A stretch of DNA of 64,000 nt from Anisodus tanguticus (lineage: Eukaryota; Streptophyta; Magnoliopsida; Solanales; Solanaceae): contig CM067550.1 in NCBI GenBank assembly GCA_034509755.1, positions 1,233,001-1,297,000 on the forward strand, read 5' to 3'. Every line of letters starts with the position of its first letter. Position 1 is the stretch's first letter. The notes beneath the pieces were generated by a model. The model saw only the letters and a list, made by a program, of their open reading frames with translations. It ran no database searches and was not told where the DNA came from. Made by a program: the position numbers and the translations under genes. Shown here in pieces: positions 47,061 to 58,360 of this stretch.

Positions 47061-47656
47061 AACCTGATTATTCATTCGAAAAATTTCTATACAAATTCTT
47101 ACTTGAAAATCTCTATCATTCTTAGTCTATAATCCAGATCAATTGTAATATCATAATACCAGAGAGAAGAACACTTTGAAATATTATAATTATAACCATA
47201 TTAGTCTATAAACCTACACCTTAGCAAGAATTTTAGAAGATAGTCTATTGAGAACTCCCAGACACCTAGGCTAATTATCCCGCGAATTCAGTGGAAGAAG
47301 AAGGGAAGCAGAGCCAATGGTGGGTTGATATTTCCAGTGATATGAGATTCTGATTAAGAGGTATGATTTCTAGACTATATGTTTTTAATTATGATCTTGA
47401 TAAATGTTAAACTCTGTAGTTATGATATTCATATTGGTTAAAGATTTATATGCTTTTATTTAAAAATAAATTTTGAGTTGATACTACTCGTCTCCTTATT
47501 ACATGTTTATTATTTGATAAACTCAGACATAACTTTATTAATATACCATCTATATTCCTACCCTCTTCAGGGTTACTAGATGATGAAAAGATCCGTCCGG
47601 AAATAAAATCGTTTACATATAATAAGAATATTAACTAACATATTGTAAGTTGCAGA

Positions 47657-47809
47657 ATGAGTATAAATCTTACAAAAGAAAGAGATCAACTTTTGAAAGA
47701 ATATTTCCAACAGATATGTGAACAAGAGAATACTATTAAAACTCTAAGAAACATGTTAGAACTAAAAGATGAAAGTAAATTTTTAAACATGTTTAGTACT
47801 AAAAGATGA
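47657..47809 (+). CDS. Small coiled-coil ORF remnant, block B
   Basis: About 50 codons rich in Lys, Glu and Gln (RDQLLKEYFQQICEQ) with heptad-like leucines. It ends in the minisatellite at 47765-47885. Small coiled-coil virion-associated proteins exist in related viruses; the match here is only by size and composition. The block A equivalent is broken. Confidence 0.3.
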   Translation: MSINLTKERDQLLKEYFQQICEQENTIKTLRNMLELKDESKFLNMFSTKR

Positions 47810-47890
47810 AAGCAATTTTTTAAACATGTTAGTACTAAAAGATGAAAGTAAATTTTTAAACATGTTAGTACTAAAAGATGTAAGTACTAG
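47765..47890. repeat. Three tandem units of about 38 bp
   Basis: TTTTTAAACATGTTAGTACTA followed by AAAGATGAAAGTAAA recurs three times with small changes. It truncates the small coiled-coil frame. Confidence 0.85.
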
Positions 47891-48097
47891 TTTTTTTTTA
47901 TTATCACTTATTACCTTGAAAATTTATAGTCAGAATTGATAATACTCAAGTAAATTTTTTATAACCAATAAAATAGATCCATTGCCAGAATTGAACAAGA
48001 GAAGGAAGTGACAGTTTTTTGTTTTGTTATGACTTTATTGTTAAGAATATATCTGAAACTAAAAATATTTTAGTTGATTTTCTTTGCAGGTATAACA

Positions 48098-49162
48098 ATG
48101 TCAACCATCAGTAACAACTTTGAAGAATATATCATCAATGTCACAGAAGTTATTACCCAAAATTCTGAAACCATAATTACAAAAATACAAGAATGTACTC
48201 ATCTTATAAACCAACTCAAAGAAGCCATACAAGGCCTACAAACCCTGAAAACCTTACAACCACCAAAATCACCTACGCCTATCTCAAAAAAACCAAACAA
48301 TCCAACAACATCTTCAGCACCTGTTATGTCTAAACTTGCCACTATACCATCTTCTTTCAAGTTATCATCGACAATATCAATGAGTGACAAGCTGAAATAT
48401 ACACCTGACTTTATAAATGCTTATGAAAAAATTAATAAATTTTATGATTATAAATCTAATCCTTATATTTTGCGCAGTGCTAAACTCACTAAATACCCAA
48501 GATTTTTATGCAGTGAACATGCTAATCCTGATATAGTAGCAAAACTATTTACTTATGGATTTATTAATAAAATAATAGTTGATGAAACCATGTGCAATAT
48601 TGCTAAACTGCCCAGTATTATTGTTGAATCGACAAAAAATATGAACTTTTATGGAAAGGGTATGTATGGTATACAAATGTTTGATGCTTCAACTGATTTA
48701 ATAGGAAAACCTATAGTAATTTGTCAATTTTTCAAAATTGATAGAAATAGTAATATCACTGGAGATGATGAAGATTTGAAAATGAAAATACCTTGTACTA
48801 TTGAAAAATTTCAAGAATGGTCAAGTGTAAAAAGAGTCATAGGATTATTGACCTTAAAATTGAAAATAGAAAACATGTTACGATCCAGGAAAACGTGTAT
48901 TATTAGGATGATAAAAGGAGGAGAAGTGGAAGAACTTGTGACCATATACTACAATAATGACACCGTATCACAAAACATTGTTGAACTCACGAACTTGCAT
49001 GATCATGTAATGAACCTGAAACATAAACATGCAAAGGAGACCATGGAACAATATCAACTTCTGAGTGACCAGAAGAAAAGACATGTAATAAGTACTAAAC
49101 ATGCTCTACTAATACTAATAATATTATTAAAAAAAGAAGGATCTAATGATCCTTTTGCTTAA
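48098..49162 (+). CDS. Endogenous viral ORF, 354 aa, paralogue of the block A frame (block B)
   Basis: An uninterrupted frame that aligns with 45497-46558 from the first Met. It shares NAYEKINKFYDYK, KYPRFLCSE, AKLFTYGFI, GMYGIQMFDASTDL and KHAKET. Near the end the frame slips relative to block A, so the last about 15 residues are unrelated and the basic tail of block A is not in frame. I take the start from alignment with block A; an in-frame Met 24 nt upstream is not conserved. Function is as inferred for block A. Confidence 0.5.
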   Translation: MSTISNNFEEYIINVTEVITQNSETIITKIQECTHLINQLKEAIQGLQTLKTLQPPKSPTPISKKPNNPTTSSAPVMSKLATIPSSFKLSSTISMSDKLKYTPDFINAYEKINKFYDYKSNPYILRSAKLTKYPRFLCSEHANPDIVAKLFTYGFINKIIVDETMCNIAKLPSIIVESTKNMNFYGKGMYGIQMFDASTDLIGKPIVICQFFKIDRNSNITGDDEDLKMKIPCTIEKFQEWSSVKRVIGLLTLKLKIENMLRSRKTCIIRMIKGGEVEELVTIYYNNDTVSQNIVELTNLHDHVMNLKHKHAKETMEQYQLLSDQKKRHVISTKHALLILIILLKKEGSNDPFA

Positions 49163-49534
49163 ATCATGATACGACCTAATGTAGTTTAATTACAATAAGT
49201 CATAATGTAACACTTTGATACGACTCAATGTAATCTAACTACAATAAGCTCATATATTATAATTTATACTAAAGACATACTACTCAATACAAAGACATTC
49301 AAGATAGATGATAACAAATCAATGGAAGACAATTTGCAAAACACTCGTGGAAGGTAGCAGCTGGCCTCAGCAATTATAGAAGTCATCGGACCCACGAAGA
49401 ATCAAAGATAAAGATGACATCTGACAACTTTGACAAACCTGCAAGAAGACAGAAAATTTTGAAGAAAAATCGGCAATCATGGAAGACAAACAACTATCTA
49501 CTTTTAGACTTTTGTAGCATAACAATAATGGAAT

Positions 49535-49570
49535 CAACTGAGGTTAGCTATATAAAGAGTCTCTTGTAGG
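49535..49570 (+). promoter_or_regulatory. Viral-type core promoter, block B
   Basis: CTATATAAAGAGTCTCTTGT at 49548, conserved with block A, follows an A-rich upstream region. Confidence 0.6.
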
Positions 49571-51887
49571 CATTGTAAGACATTAAAAAAACTTCAATAA
49601 AAATCTTTCTTTGAAAAAAATCTAATGTCTAGCTAAAAACTCTCTCAGTCTATAATCTTTACCAAAAATAATATTATAATAACAGAGAAGTTACTTTGAA
49701 AGTCTATAATTAGAATCATATTAGTCCAGAAACTTGCACCTTAAAATTTTTTTAGAAAGATTCTATTGAGGAACTCTCAAGCACCTAGGCTAATTATCCC
49801 TGAGAAGAAAGGGAAATAATGCCAGAGTGGGTTGAGATCTCCGGTGAATGTATGATTTCTAGACTATATGCTTTTAATTATATTTTTGATAAGTAAATAT
49901 CTCTGTAATTATGATGTTGAAATTGGTTAATGGTTATCTATCGAGGGTGGATTAATGAATGACTGCTTTAGCTCTATCGATTCGGATCCTCCCCATCTCC
50001 TGATCGAGCTTGTGTAGGTAGATGTTGCCTGGTAGAATAGATATCTAAATAAAAAATGAATTTTGAATTAATAACAACTATTTTCATGCTATATACTTGT
50101 TAATTAATAAATTTTTATTTATTATTCTACTTTTTTTAGGGTCCATAGATGAAGATAAAGATCCTTATAGAAAAGGAAGCTATTATATTGTTCAGAAGAG
50201 TTGTTTAAAAAAATACTGTTCACAAGCAACTTGTTTAATTTTCCAGGTAGAAATAACCACAAATATGCCTAGAACATATATTGTGGTCTTATGTAACAAC
50301 TTGGTTGGTACTCGTGTGACTATTTTGATGTGGCCAAAGAGTTTTTCTTTTTTAGTTGTTTTAAGTAACTTTTGTGTGTGATAATAATGACCTCTTGATT
50401 CCCTATTCCGTTTATTTTGATTCCTCAAAGCATATGGAGTATATGTCAAACTTTACAAGCTGTCAAACTTCTTTTCTCATAATATTAATTAGACTCATCT
50501 TAATTTAGTCTAAGTTTAAGTTTTACTTAAGAGGAATATAAAAATATTTACACAATCAAATCACTAGTAAAGTAGTTACAAGTACATTCTTGAAACTATG
50601 AAACTATACAGATATTGTAAAGAATCTTTATATCATCAATATGTATAACTTGGATTTCTCTAGAAAATGCATAGCTTTTAAATGATTCAACATATATCCA
50701 ATGATTTTGTAGAGTTGGAGCAACTTAATTCAATGCCCCATTGGAGCCTAGTTCTTTGTTGTCATAATTTGGAAAATAATTATAAAATGTATGTACTAGC
50801 ATGTTTACCAACTATTTATTATTATTTTTTTCCAGTTATCTTCTCAAGGACCCACCCATGATGAAATTGACTTCGAGTTCTTGGGAAATGTTACTGGTGA
50901 ACCTTATATTCTCCCCACAAACATATATGATGCCCAAGACAAGGGAAACAAAGAGCAACAATTCTATCTTTGGTTTGACCCTACCAAGAACTTCCACACC
51001 TACTCAATCATTTGGAAACCCCAACATATTATGTAAGCAAATCCCTCAACATTTATCTCTATAGTATAAGTAATTAATTAATATACCTATATTATATGCT
51101 TTGGAGAATAAGGTGATTAATCTCATTTATAATTAGTGAATTTTTTACAATATAACAATAAAGTCACAAAATTATTAAACTATCCCATTATTTCAACTTC
51201 CAAACTTAGAAATATGAAATTTGAAGTTTGAAAAACAGGCTTAAGGAGTTTTCAAGTTTTCTATTACAACTTTAAGTGTGTAATCATATCCAGATATCCT
51301 TTTTCAACTTAACTTCAAATTTTATAATTTTTTTAAAATATCGACCAATTCATGTCCAAACGCCTACTAAAAATAACCGAACTATATAGTGAATGGCTCA
51401 TAAAATACAACTGAATTTTACCCACTATAATATTTAAGTTGTAAAACTATTATTTCTGATATATTAAAGTATTACACATTATAACAATAAAGTCATAGAA
51501 TTATTCTTTGTCGCACTAAAATAACTGAAATTTACCCAAAGATATAAATTTTTCATCCTAGCAACAGTTTTCTCATGTTTATTTTTATTTATTCAGTTTC
51601 TTGGTGGACAACACACCCATAAGAGTTTACAAGAATGCTGAATCAGTTGGTGTCCAATTCCCAAAGAACCAGCCCATGAGGATTTACTCTAGCCTTTGGA
51701 ATGCTGATGATTGGGCCAAAGCCCCTTTCACAGCCTACTATAGAAACTACATGGCCCAAAGCTTTAGTACTTCACAATCTAATGATGAAAAATGGCAAAA
51801 CCAAGAACTTGATGCAAATGGTAGAAGACTAAGATGGGTTCAAAAGAATTTCATGATTTATAATTATAATAAGAGTACCACTTAGGT

Positions 51888-51916
51888 CCCCCCCCCCCCC
51901 CCCCCACACACACACA
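51888..51916. repeat. Poly(C)/(CA)n microsatellite after the XTH stop
   Basis: Eighteen C followed by a short CA run, two bases after the stop of the XTH frame. Such runs are error-prone in sequencing. Confidence 0.9.
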
Positions 51917-52218
51917 TTTCAGTATGTTTGGTACGAGAATGTTGCGCAACTTTCATTTCTACATGCCAGCAACACTTACCTGAGGATAGAATATACAAAA
52001 TGAATATAGCAAAACATAATTCCATCCAAGTACGCATATTAGCAAAATATAATACCAATGAGCTAACAAAATTATTATGCAAAGGACACAATCAAAAAGA
52101 CAATGGCACAACTAATAGCACATATAAAAGTTAAACAAAAACAATACGATAAGAAATGAAATCAGTGAAGTCGGGGACGAATACTCCAAAAAATTTCAGA
52201 GGAAATCAGTGAATATAC

Positions 52219-52555
52219 CCTTAGCTTGTAGGATGAGGACTGTCCAAGTCTATATAAGGAGTCCATGTTCTCATTCCATTTTCGACGTGAGACTCTAACA
52301 CACGCTCAGACCTTGTTAACTGGATCGTGAATAATATAATTTGAGTGCCCAACATGGATAAACAAAAAATTGAAATGAATCTGCTATGATACCATGTAAA
52401 GAATAGATTTTGAATCTAACACTCCCCGCAGATACCATGTAAAGAATGAATCTTGAGCCTAACTCAGTTCCAAAAGCTAGCTTGTAGAGTGAGGATTATA
52501 CAAGTCCATATAAAAAGTTCATGTTCCCATTCCATATCCGATGTGAGACTCTTAA
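52219..52555 (-). mobile_element. TRIM, degenerate
   Basis: Minus strand: a 5' LTR at about 52555-52438 and a truncated 3' LTR at about 52295-52219 flank the internal part with CCAGTTAACAAGGTCTGAGC. The primer-site junction (TTTACATGGTATC) is duplicated around 52392-52440. No TSD was recognised. Confidence 0.78.
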
Positions 52556-52856
52556 GTCTTAAGAGATATAAATAATTGAGTACTTCAACAAAGATGATAT
52601 ATAAAGATATAAGTATATAAGTTGAGACTCTACAAACATCAACTTAAAGACCATGGTTGTGGAAGATACTTTTCCAGATACAAAGGAATCACTTTGCAGC
52701 ATGAGTATGAAGAGTACATCTCAAATCGGAAAAGGCACTAAGAATTGTAGCTTCAACCATAAATATAATTCTGGGACTGTCACCTAACTACAAGTCCCTT
52801 AGATAACTAGTTTTCTTTCTGGTTCCAAGGGAAGTTAGCACAAGCATGGAACTAGC

Positions 52857-55800
52857 TCAGTGATGCTTCTTTCGGGAACGTTTTGTCCCTGCTTTGATAT
52901 CTTCTTTCTCTGGTTTTGAACTAGATGATTCTATCTTTGCAACAGCCTTTGCTTCAATATGAGTGGCAAATGTCACTCTTGGCCGGTACAAGGACTGCAG
53001 GTTATAAAATTGAATTAGTACATGTAAATGAATAGGAAATCCGAACTCCCTTCTTACATTGAAGTACTGATTTGGACAGGATAGAAAGTTATTATGATAG
53101 AACATGTAATAGTTAATTACCGGGATTCTGCAGTGATAGTTGAGTTCGTTATTCATCTGGCCAAGATGTTCTTTTGCTCGTTGTTCTGCTTCCAATGCTT
53201 TCGCACATGCTTCTTCTACCTCGACCTGAAGAGCAACAAAGTTACATGAGATAATACTTTTGAAAGCTTTACTATTATTAAATGGATAGCATAGAACAAA
53301 CATCTATTTTCTCCCACAGAAAGAAAGGCCAAACAAAAAAGTGTACAAATATAAAGTCTAAGCTTTAAGTACCAGGGCTACTACTTCGTGCATTGGAGGA
53401 ACAGTTATTTTTTTATCTCACTGGAATCTATATACTTCAATTATGAACAGAAGTAGACAAACTTCTCCGCGGAAGCAATTTCAAAATTTGAAATACAGAT
53501 AGCTCAATTAATTTGTTTCACACCAAAATGCAGGACCCTTTAGATTTAAAAGTGCCACTAGAAATGAGTATTATACAAAACTAGGGAAAGATATGGTGCA
53601 GAACCAAGAGTCTTATAATTCCAGTAATTGAGGCTTAGGACCACCTTGAATTGATTTCGACATGACAATTTCTAAAAATAAATTTTTATCTTAATTTTGG
53701 AGGAACAAACAAACTAATGGCAAATCATTACCTGAGTAACTGGGATAGGAGCAAGGCCGTTTTCAGTAGAAAGGTGTTTCTCCAAAAAAATCCTCATATC
53801 AGCCAACTCCTTCATCAATCCCAGAGAAACTTCTTCAGTATCTTGCATCTGATTTCTAGAAAATTCAAAAGCTCTCTCAGCGTGCAGGTGGTATGATGCA
53901 CAATTGAGACAGTTACACAGACCTCTACATCCTCTAGGATTTCTCTTTAATATCCCTTTGTTGAGAACATCAGGACGAGTAACCAAATCATATGATGATG
54001 ATTCGTTCTGAGTTGATTTCTGGTGACAAATAGCTGGTTCGAGGCATCCATTTTTGTTTAGATTATCGCTAGATTGTGTGATTTCTTGTATGGACTCACT
54101 GCATAGGGTTTTGGTAGGACCATCATTACCATCTCCTGAAAGATCTGATGGTTCAGGGGAAGAAGATGCTGTGATCAAAGCAACTGCATTAAGCGCTCCA
54201 CTGTCTCCATGGCTATCTGCCAGCAAAACCTTGCAGCTGCTTTCATTATTGATAGGCTCCGGTTCTGATATCTTGAGGAAAAGCTCCCTCTTTAGAGCCT
54301 CATTAGCATCTGCATGAATTTCTACAGTGCCAGTCGGATCACCAGAATTCCTATTTTCTTCATTACAATCTACCTCCAAAATCATACGATCTCCTTCAGG
54401 ACTAACAGGCTCAACTTTTGGATCTTCTACCCCATATTCACTTAGCAAATCTTCAAGGCTGATAGGCAAGAGGTTTGGGATAGCTACTGAAGTTTCAGGG
54501 CCTACATTGTCTGCTCCAGTATTAAAATTATTGATCTCATTATTGAGACATTCTGGATCCAACATTTCTGTATTACTTGTATCAGTACACTCTATTTCTG
54601 ATTTTCTTTTAATCTCCACATTAAGTAATGTCTGGGGACTGGCAACGTCATCAGAAAACACTGAACTAGGAGTCTTATTGAATGATTCACTCACGTCATT
54701 GGCTGAGGTGCACTTCGGTTCCAGTAACTTTGTCTCTTGTTCTTTGATTTCATCTTTCTTGGGAGAACATTTTTCGTTCGTAGGAATTTCTTTACTCACG
54801 GACATCAAAGGTCGGTTGCAATCCAAGTCCTGCTGAAATTTAGGAATTCCATTTTCACTTGAAGCACCTCCTAAGAAACATGAAAAAAAATGGTCAGCCT
54901 GCAAGTATTTGTTTATTCATGGGATTCATTTTAAATACACCTAATATATGTACCTAAAGGATTAGAAAATGTGACTTACCAGGATCATTTTTTGCAACAT
55001 CCATCAGAAATGGAAGCAATCTTCTGTAGCTAACAGAGCTTACAGCTTTGAACACCTTCAGCCTAGAGCAAGGATTTAGAGCCTGTAAAAACAAGATAAA
55101 TTGACATAAATAACTTCCTCACCGAGATAATAGCCAGGAAATGTATATTTTTTGTATATTAATGTATTATATACATAAAACATATATTTTTATACAAAGT
55201 ATATTTGGCTAGTGAATATAATTATTTTTTGCCAAAAAATAAGCATTTTAGAGGAAAAGGGCCATTCAGTTTGCTTTTCGGTAAATAAGCAGTTTAGACA
55301 GACTTTGGAGATATTCATAAGATCCTTTACGAAAAAATAGCTACTCAGAGTTTTACTGTTGTTATTTACCAATTTGTTTCTCGAAACACTGCCATTTCTT
55401 CCCGGAGTCAATCTAGGCTTCTTTACAACACAGCCATTTCTTCTATCTGATGGATGACCTGCAATTTTATTCTCCGTCTGCTTAGCATTATGTTCTATGC
55501 TGGTTTCCAAGTCACTCACGTTAGCATTATAGAAACTGTCAGCATCTGGTGGCGTTGTCTGGACACATTCTTCCAATGCCTCGGGATCAAGTCCTCCCGC
55601 ATTGGTAAACACCCGAGACTCTACCTGAGTCTTGGACAAAACATCAGGAACATCATCGAGATCCTTTGGGCCCCATGATACATTACACTCGATCTTCTGA
55701 CCTTCAACACTCCCTAGTGTCTTAGCACCAACATGTTTGTCTTCAGAAGTAGAACCATTACCAGCCGTTGATCGTGGATCAGGTTTCAGATAACTCAAAG

Positions 55801-57756
55801 TTGGATTGTTGGACTTGGATGGCGTATCATGTGTCTCAATTTCTGAAACATCTACAGAAAAGAGGCATTTCCTTAACTTAACTCCAGTTACACTGAAAAC
55901 TTAGAAAAATTTAAAAGATTAATCCTCGCAATGATCATTTACAATCGAAAAAACAAAATTTAGAAATATACCAGTATACTCTCTCGCAGCATCCGTCAAA
56001 TATGGCAGCAATCTTCTGTAGCTAAATGAGCTTGGAGCTATGAACACCTTCCTACGCGAACTCGAACTCACAGCCTAGAAATAAACAAATCAATTAACTA
56101 AGAATATAAACTTCCTTGAACTAATTTCTCAACCAGACCAAAAATTTCCCCTATACAATCCACTTCTATGCTAAAGTGTCCGATATTTTCTTAATATGGT
56201 AAATAACTAATGAATTGGTTTACATGGGTACCTATATTAAAGAAGACACACAAAGATGCACTATCTGATATTATACAAGTGGTAGAAATTTTGTGAGGTT
56301 GAGGCGGAACTAGAATTTGAAGTTTATGCGTTCAGAATTGCCACTGAACCCATAGCTCGCTTTAGTTACTAGGTTCACAATTAAATATTTATATATTTAA
56401 TGAATTTCCTTATACAATTATATCGTCTAAACAAAATCTACTAGCTTCGTCCGAACCACGTAATACTCTACCTCCGCCCTGGTCGACATACAAATGGGTG
56501 CTATCCTTAATAAACTCAAAATCACAGTGAAATGCAAAACACTAAACACAAAAAATTCCCCAATACAAGTGATTAACCAAATTAAAAGCTGTTCTAACAT
56601 AATCAATACATATGCTAAGTGCCGAAAATTAGTCTTAATATGATAAATACCTCCTAGCGTTTAACAAAGGAACAACAATATTCTAGTAAACACTAACCAA
56701 ATTATCACTAATTCTACAACAACATACCCAGTGAACCCACAAAGTGGGGTTTGGGGAGGGCTTACTCTAACTTGGGAGGTAGAGAAACTGTTTCCGGTAG
56801 AAACTCGGCATAAGTACAACCAAACTATCACTAATTCTCATGGTTAAAATTTCTCAGAAAATCATGCAATTGGCATAAAAATATAAGCTAGCAATCTTAA
56901 ACAATAATAACTTGTTAAATAAAATCAATACACTAGAAAGAATCGAATATCTTACTGAATTGCTCTTAGGAATGGACACATTTCCACCATTCTGACCATT
57001 ACTCTCAATTTCTATTTTACCAACTCTATCATTCTCATTTCCAGTTTCACCACACCTTTTTACCCCAAATTTATCAACATTTTCACCATTTACCTCAATT
57101 CCTATTTTATCAACTCTCTCATTCTCATCACACTTTTTTACCCCAAAATCATCAACTTTTTCACCATTTACCTCACTTCCTAATTTACCAACTCTCTCAT
57201 TCTCATCAGACCTTTTTACCCCAAATTTATCAACATTTTCACCATTTACATCAATTCCTATTTTCTTAACTCTCCCACTCTCCTCACACTTTTTTACCCC
57301 AATATCATCAACATTTTCACCATTTACCTCACTTCCCATTTTACCAACTTTTTCAGTTTCACCGCACTTTTTTACCGCAAAATCATCAACTTTATCACCA
57401 TTTTTCTCATCGAATAACGGTAATTCACTTTTCTTCAAATTATCATCATTTTCTAAAGCAATAGAAGTAGCTGGAGAGAACACCCTTCGAGCACGAAGAT
57501 CCTTAATCGGTGTCCGAGATACATCACATAGATCCGAAAAACCTTCTAGATTCTCTACAAATATTCTTCTCGTTTTCTTCACCGGTGGGTCAAGTTGACG
57601 AAGCTGGTGATTAGAGTGCTTAGATCGGGTCGAATCAACCCGAACTCGACCCGATCTGTTACAATGCAAGTAGATCTGAGATTTGCTCCGTGTAAATTGA
57701 CCTTCCATAATGGACTTTCTTTTCCGATCATGGCGATGACGATTCAGTGATTGCAT
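52857..57756 (-). CDS. Plant-specific CNC-motif nuclear-type protein of unknown function
   Basis: Seven exons, 57756-56956, 56074-55972, 55851-55370, 55082-54980, 54870-53732, 53225-53121 and 52994-52857, join in frame to about 956 residues with no internal stop. Features in order: a basic N-terminus (NRHRHDRKRKS), five repeats of about 26 residues (VNGENVDDFGVKKC type, residues about 115-260), two related 35-residue modules (RRKVFIAPSSFSYRRLLPYL and RLKVFKAVSSVSYRRLLPFL), a long acidic Ser-rich stretch, a CNCLNCASYHLHAERAFEFS motif, a coiled coil (VEVEEACAKALEAEQRAKEH), HCRIP and a basic tail (KRSRKKHH). The CNC, coiled-coil and HCRIP order matches a small family of uncharacterised plant proteins. 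Basic clusters suggest nuclear location. The start at 57756 is the first Met; a second in-frame Met (MEGQF) lies 16 codons on. Function is unknown. Confidence 0.82.
56716..56819 (-). mobile_element. TS SINE with 19-bp TSD in intron 1 of the CNC gene
   Basis: Minus strand: ACCGGAAACAGTTTCTCTAC, then CTCCCCAAACCCCACTTTGT and a GTTGTTGTAG end. The flanks CCAAATTATCACTAATTCT (56697-56715) and a copy with one change (56820-56838) are the TSD. Confidence 0.88.
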
Positions 57757-57846
57757 TGTTTTTGTTTGCTCTTCACTTAGGGTTTAGATTGTTTGAAATG
57801 AAGATGAGGGATTAGGGTTTTGACGAGATGGGGAAATAGAGAGATA

Positions 57847-57894
57847 TGGCGGGAATTTTGAGCTTATTATTGGCGGGAAAATAATTGCGGGAAT
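57847..57894 (-). promoter_or_regulatory. Cluster of E2F-like sites upstream of the CNC gene
   Basis: On the gene's strand ATTTTCCCGCCAAT (about 57869-57882) fits the plant E2F consensus TTTCCCGCC. TTCCCGCCA (57847-57855) and ATTCCCGCAA (57885-57894) are close variants. All lie 90-140 bp upstream of the start codon. E2F sites mark S-phase genes; control here is inference. Confidence 0.55.
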
Positions 57895-57899
57895 TTTGT

Positions 57900-58329
57900 G
57901 GACACTTTTTTGGCTCCAATGGAGAACCTCTTTTTGTACAAAGTTTTCCCTCCTTTTGAAAAAAGAAAGTATTACTGGCTCCAGTTTAAAAAAAGATTAT
58001 TTTACTTTCCTTATTAATTTATTTCAGAAAGATTAACATATTTATATATTTAGAAATAATTTAATTTTTTAAAATAATTTATAGTCACATAAATATCTAA
58101 GCCTTGTTTGGACTACCCAGTTCAAAAATCTTCATTTATTCTTAAACTCTGTGTTAAGTAAAACTAAGACAATCTTTTTGGAACGGAAGAAGTTCTAATA
58201 ATAGGGATAATAGTAATGTTTGGTTCCAAAGTTATTGGTAAATTTTATTTTTGGTTATGACTCATCATATTTAACCTTCAATTTAATTAAATGTGTGTTT
58301 TTGGTCCCTCCGTAGAAAATATGTATATT

Positions 58330-58360
<31 letters not shown>

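Larger units (their letters stand above)
44940..47600 (+). mobile_element. Endogenous caulimovirid-like block A
   Basis: A piece of a reverse-transcribing plant virus-like genome in XTH intron 1. It begins with a decayed coding remnant (about 44940-45110, reading RLLVDFREKNEILMEF), then a remnant of the small coiled-coil frame region, the 353-codon frame (45497-46558), a tandem repeat, a promoter-like TATA region (47041) and a leader with CACCTAGGCTAATTATCCC, ending near GATGAAAAGATCC. Block B repeats this order. No RT or movement domain remains. Assignment to Caulimoviridae (solendovirus/petuvirus-like) rests on gene order and promoter layout and is inference. Confidence 0.6.
47601..50165 (+). 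mobile_element. Endogenous caulimovirid-like block B
   Basis: It repeats the order of block A: TATTGTAAGTTGCAGAATGA, small coiled-coil frame (47657), 354-codon frame (48098-49162), TATA region (49548), CACCTAGGCTAATTATCCC leader and GATGAAGATAAAGATCC (about 50150). Blocks are head to tail, as often seen in integrated pararetroviral arrays. They differ at many sites, so block B is not a recent copy of block A. Confidence 0.6.
44431..51885 (+). pseudogene. Xyloglucan endotransglucosylase/hydrolase (XTH), disrupted
   Basis: Three exons, 44431-44715, 50836-51032 and 51597-51885, splice in frame. The protein starts with a signal peptide (LLIIAILFSSCMVSQGG), then NFFQEFDFTWGG, the GH16 catalytic motif HDEIDFEFLGNVTG with its N-glycosylation site, and FYLWFDPTKNFHTYSI. 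XTHs cut and rejoin xyloglucan in the cell wall. Three defects are seen. TGA at 44683-44685 (codon 85) interrupts the frame just before NSAGTVTTYY. About ten residues usually between DDWA and KAPFTAYY are missing. The frame ends at KSTT, losing the usual C-terminal Cys-containing tail. Intron 1 is 6.1 kb because it contains caulimovirid-like DNA. The combination points to a pseudogene, although the active site is intact. Confidence 0.85.

Noticed and set aside
51882..52091. 69-codon minus-strand frame ending in a glycine run
   Set aside because: The glycine run is the translation of the poly(C) tract after the XTH stop.
54054..54836. Plus-strand frames of 87 and 169 codons
   Set aside because: They are antisense shadows of the large exon 53732-54870 of the CNC-motif gene.
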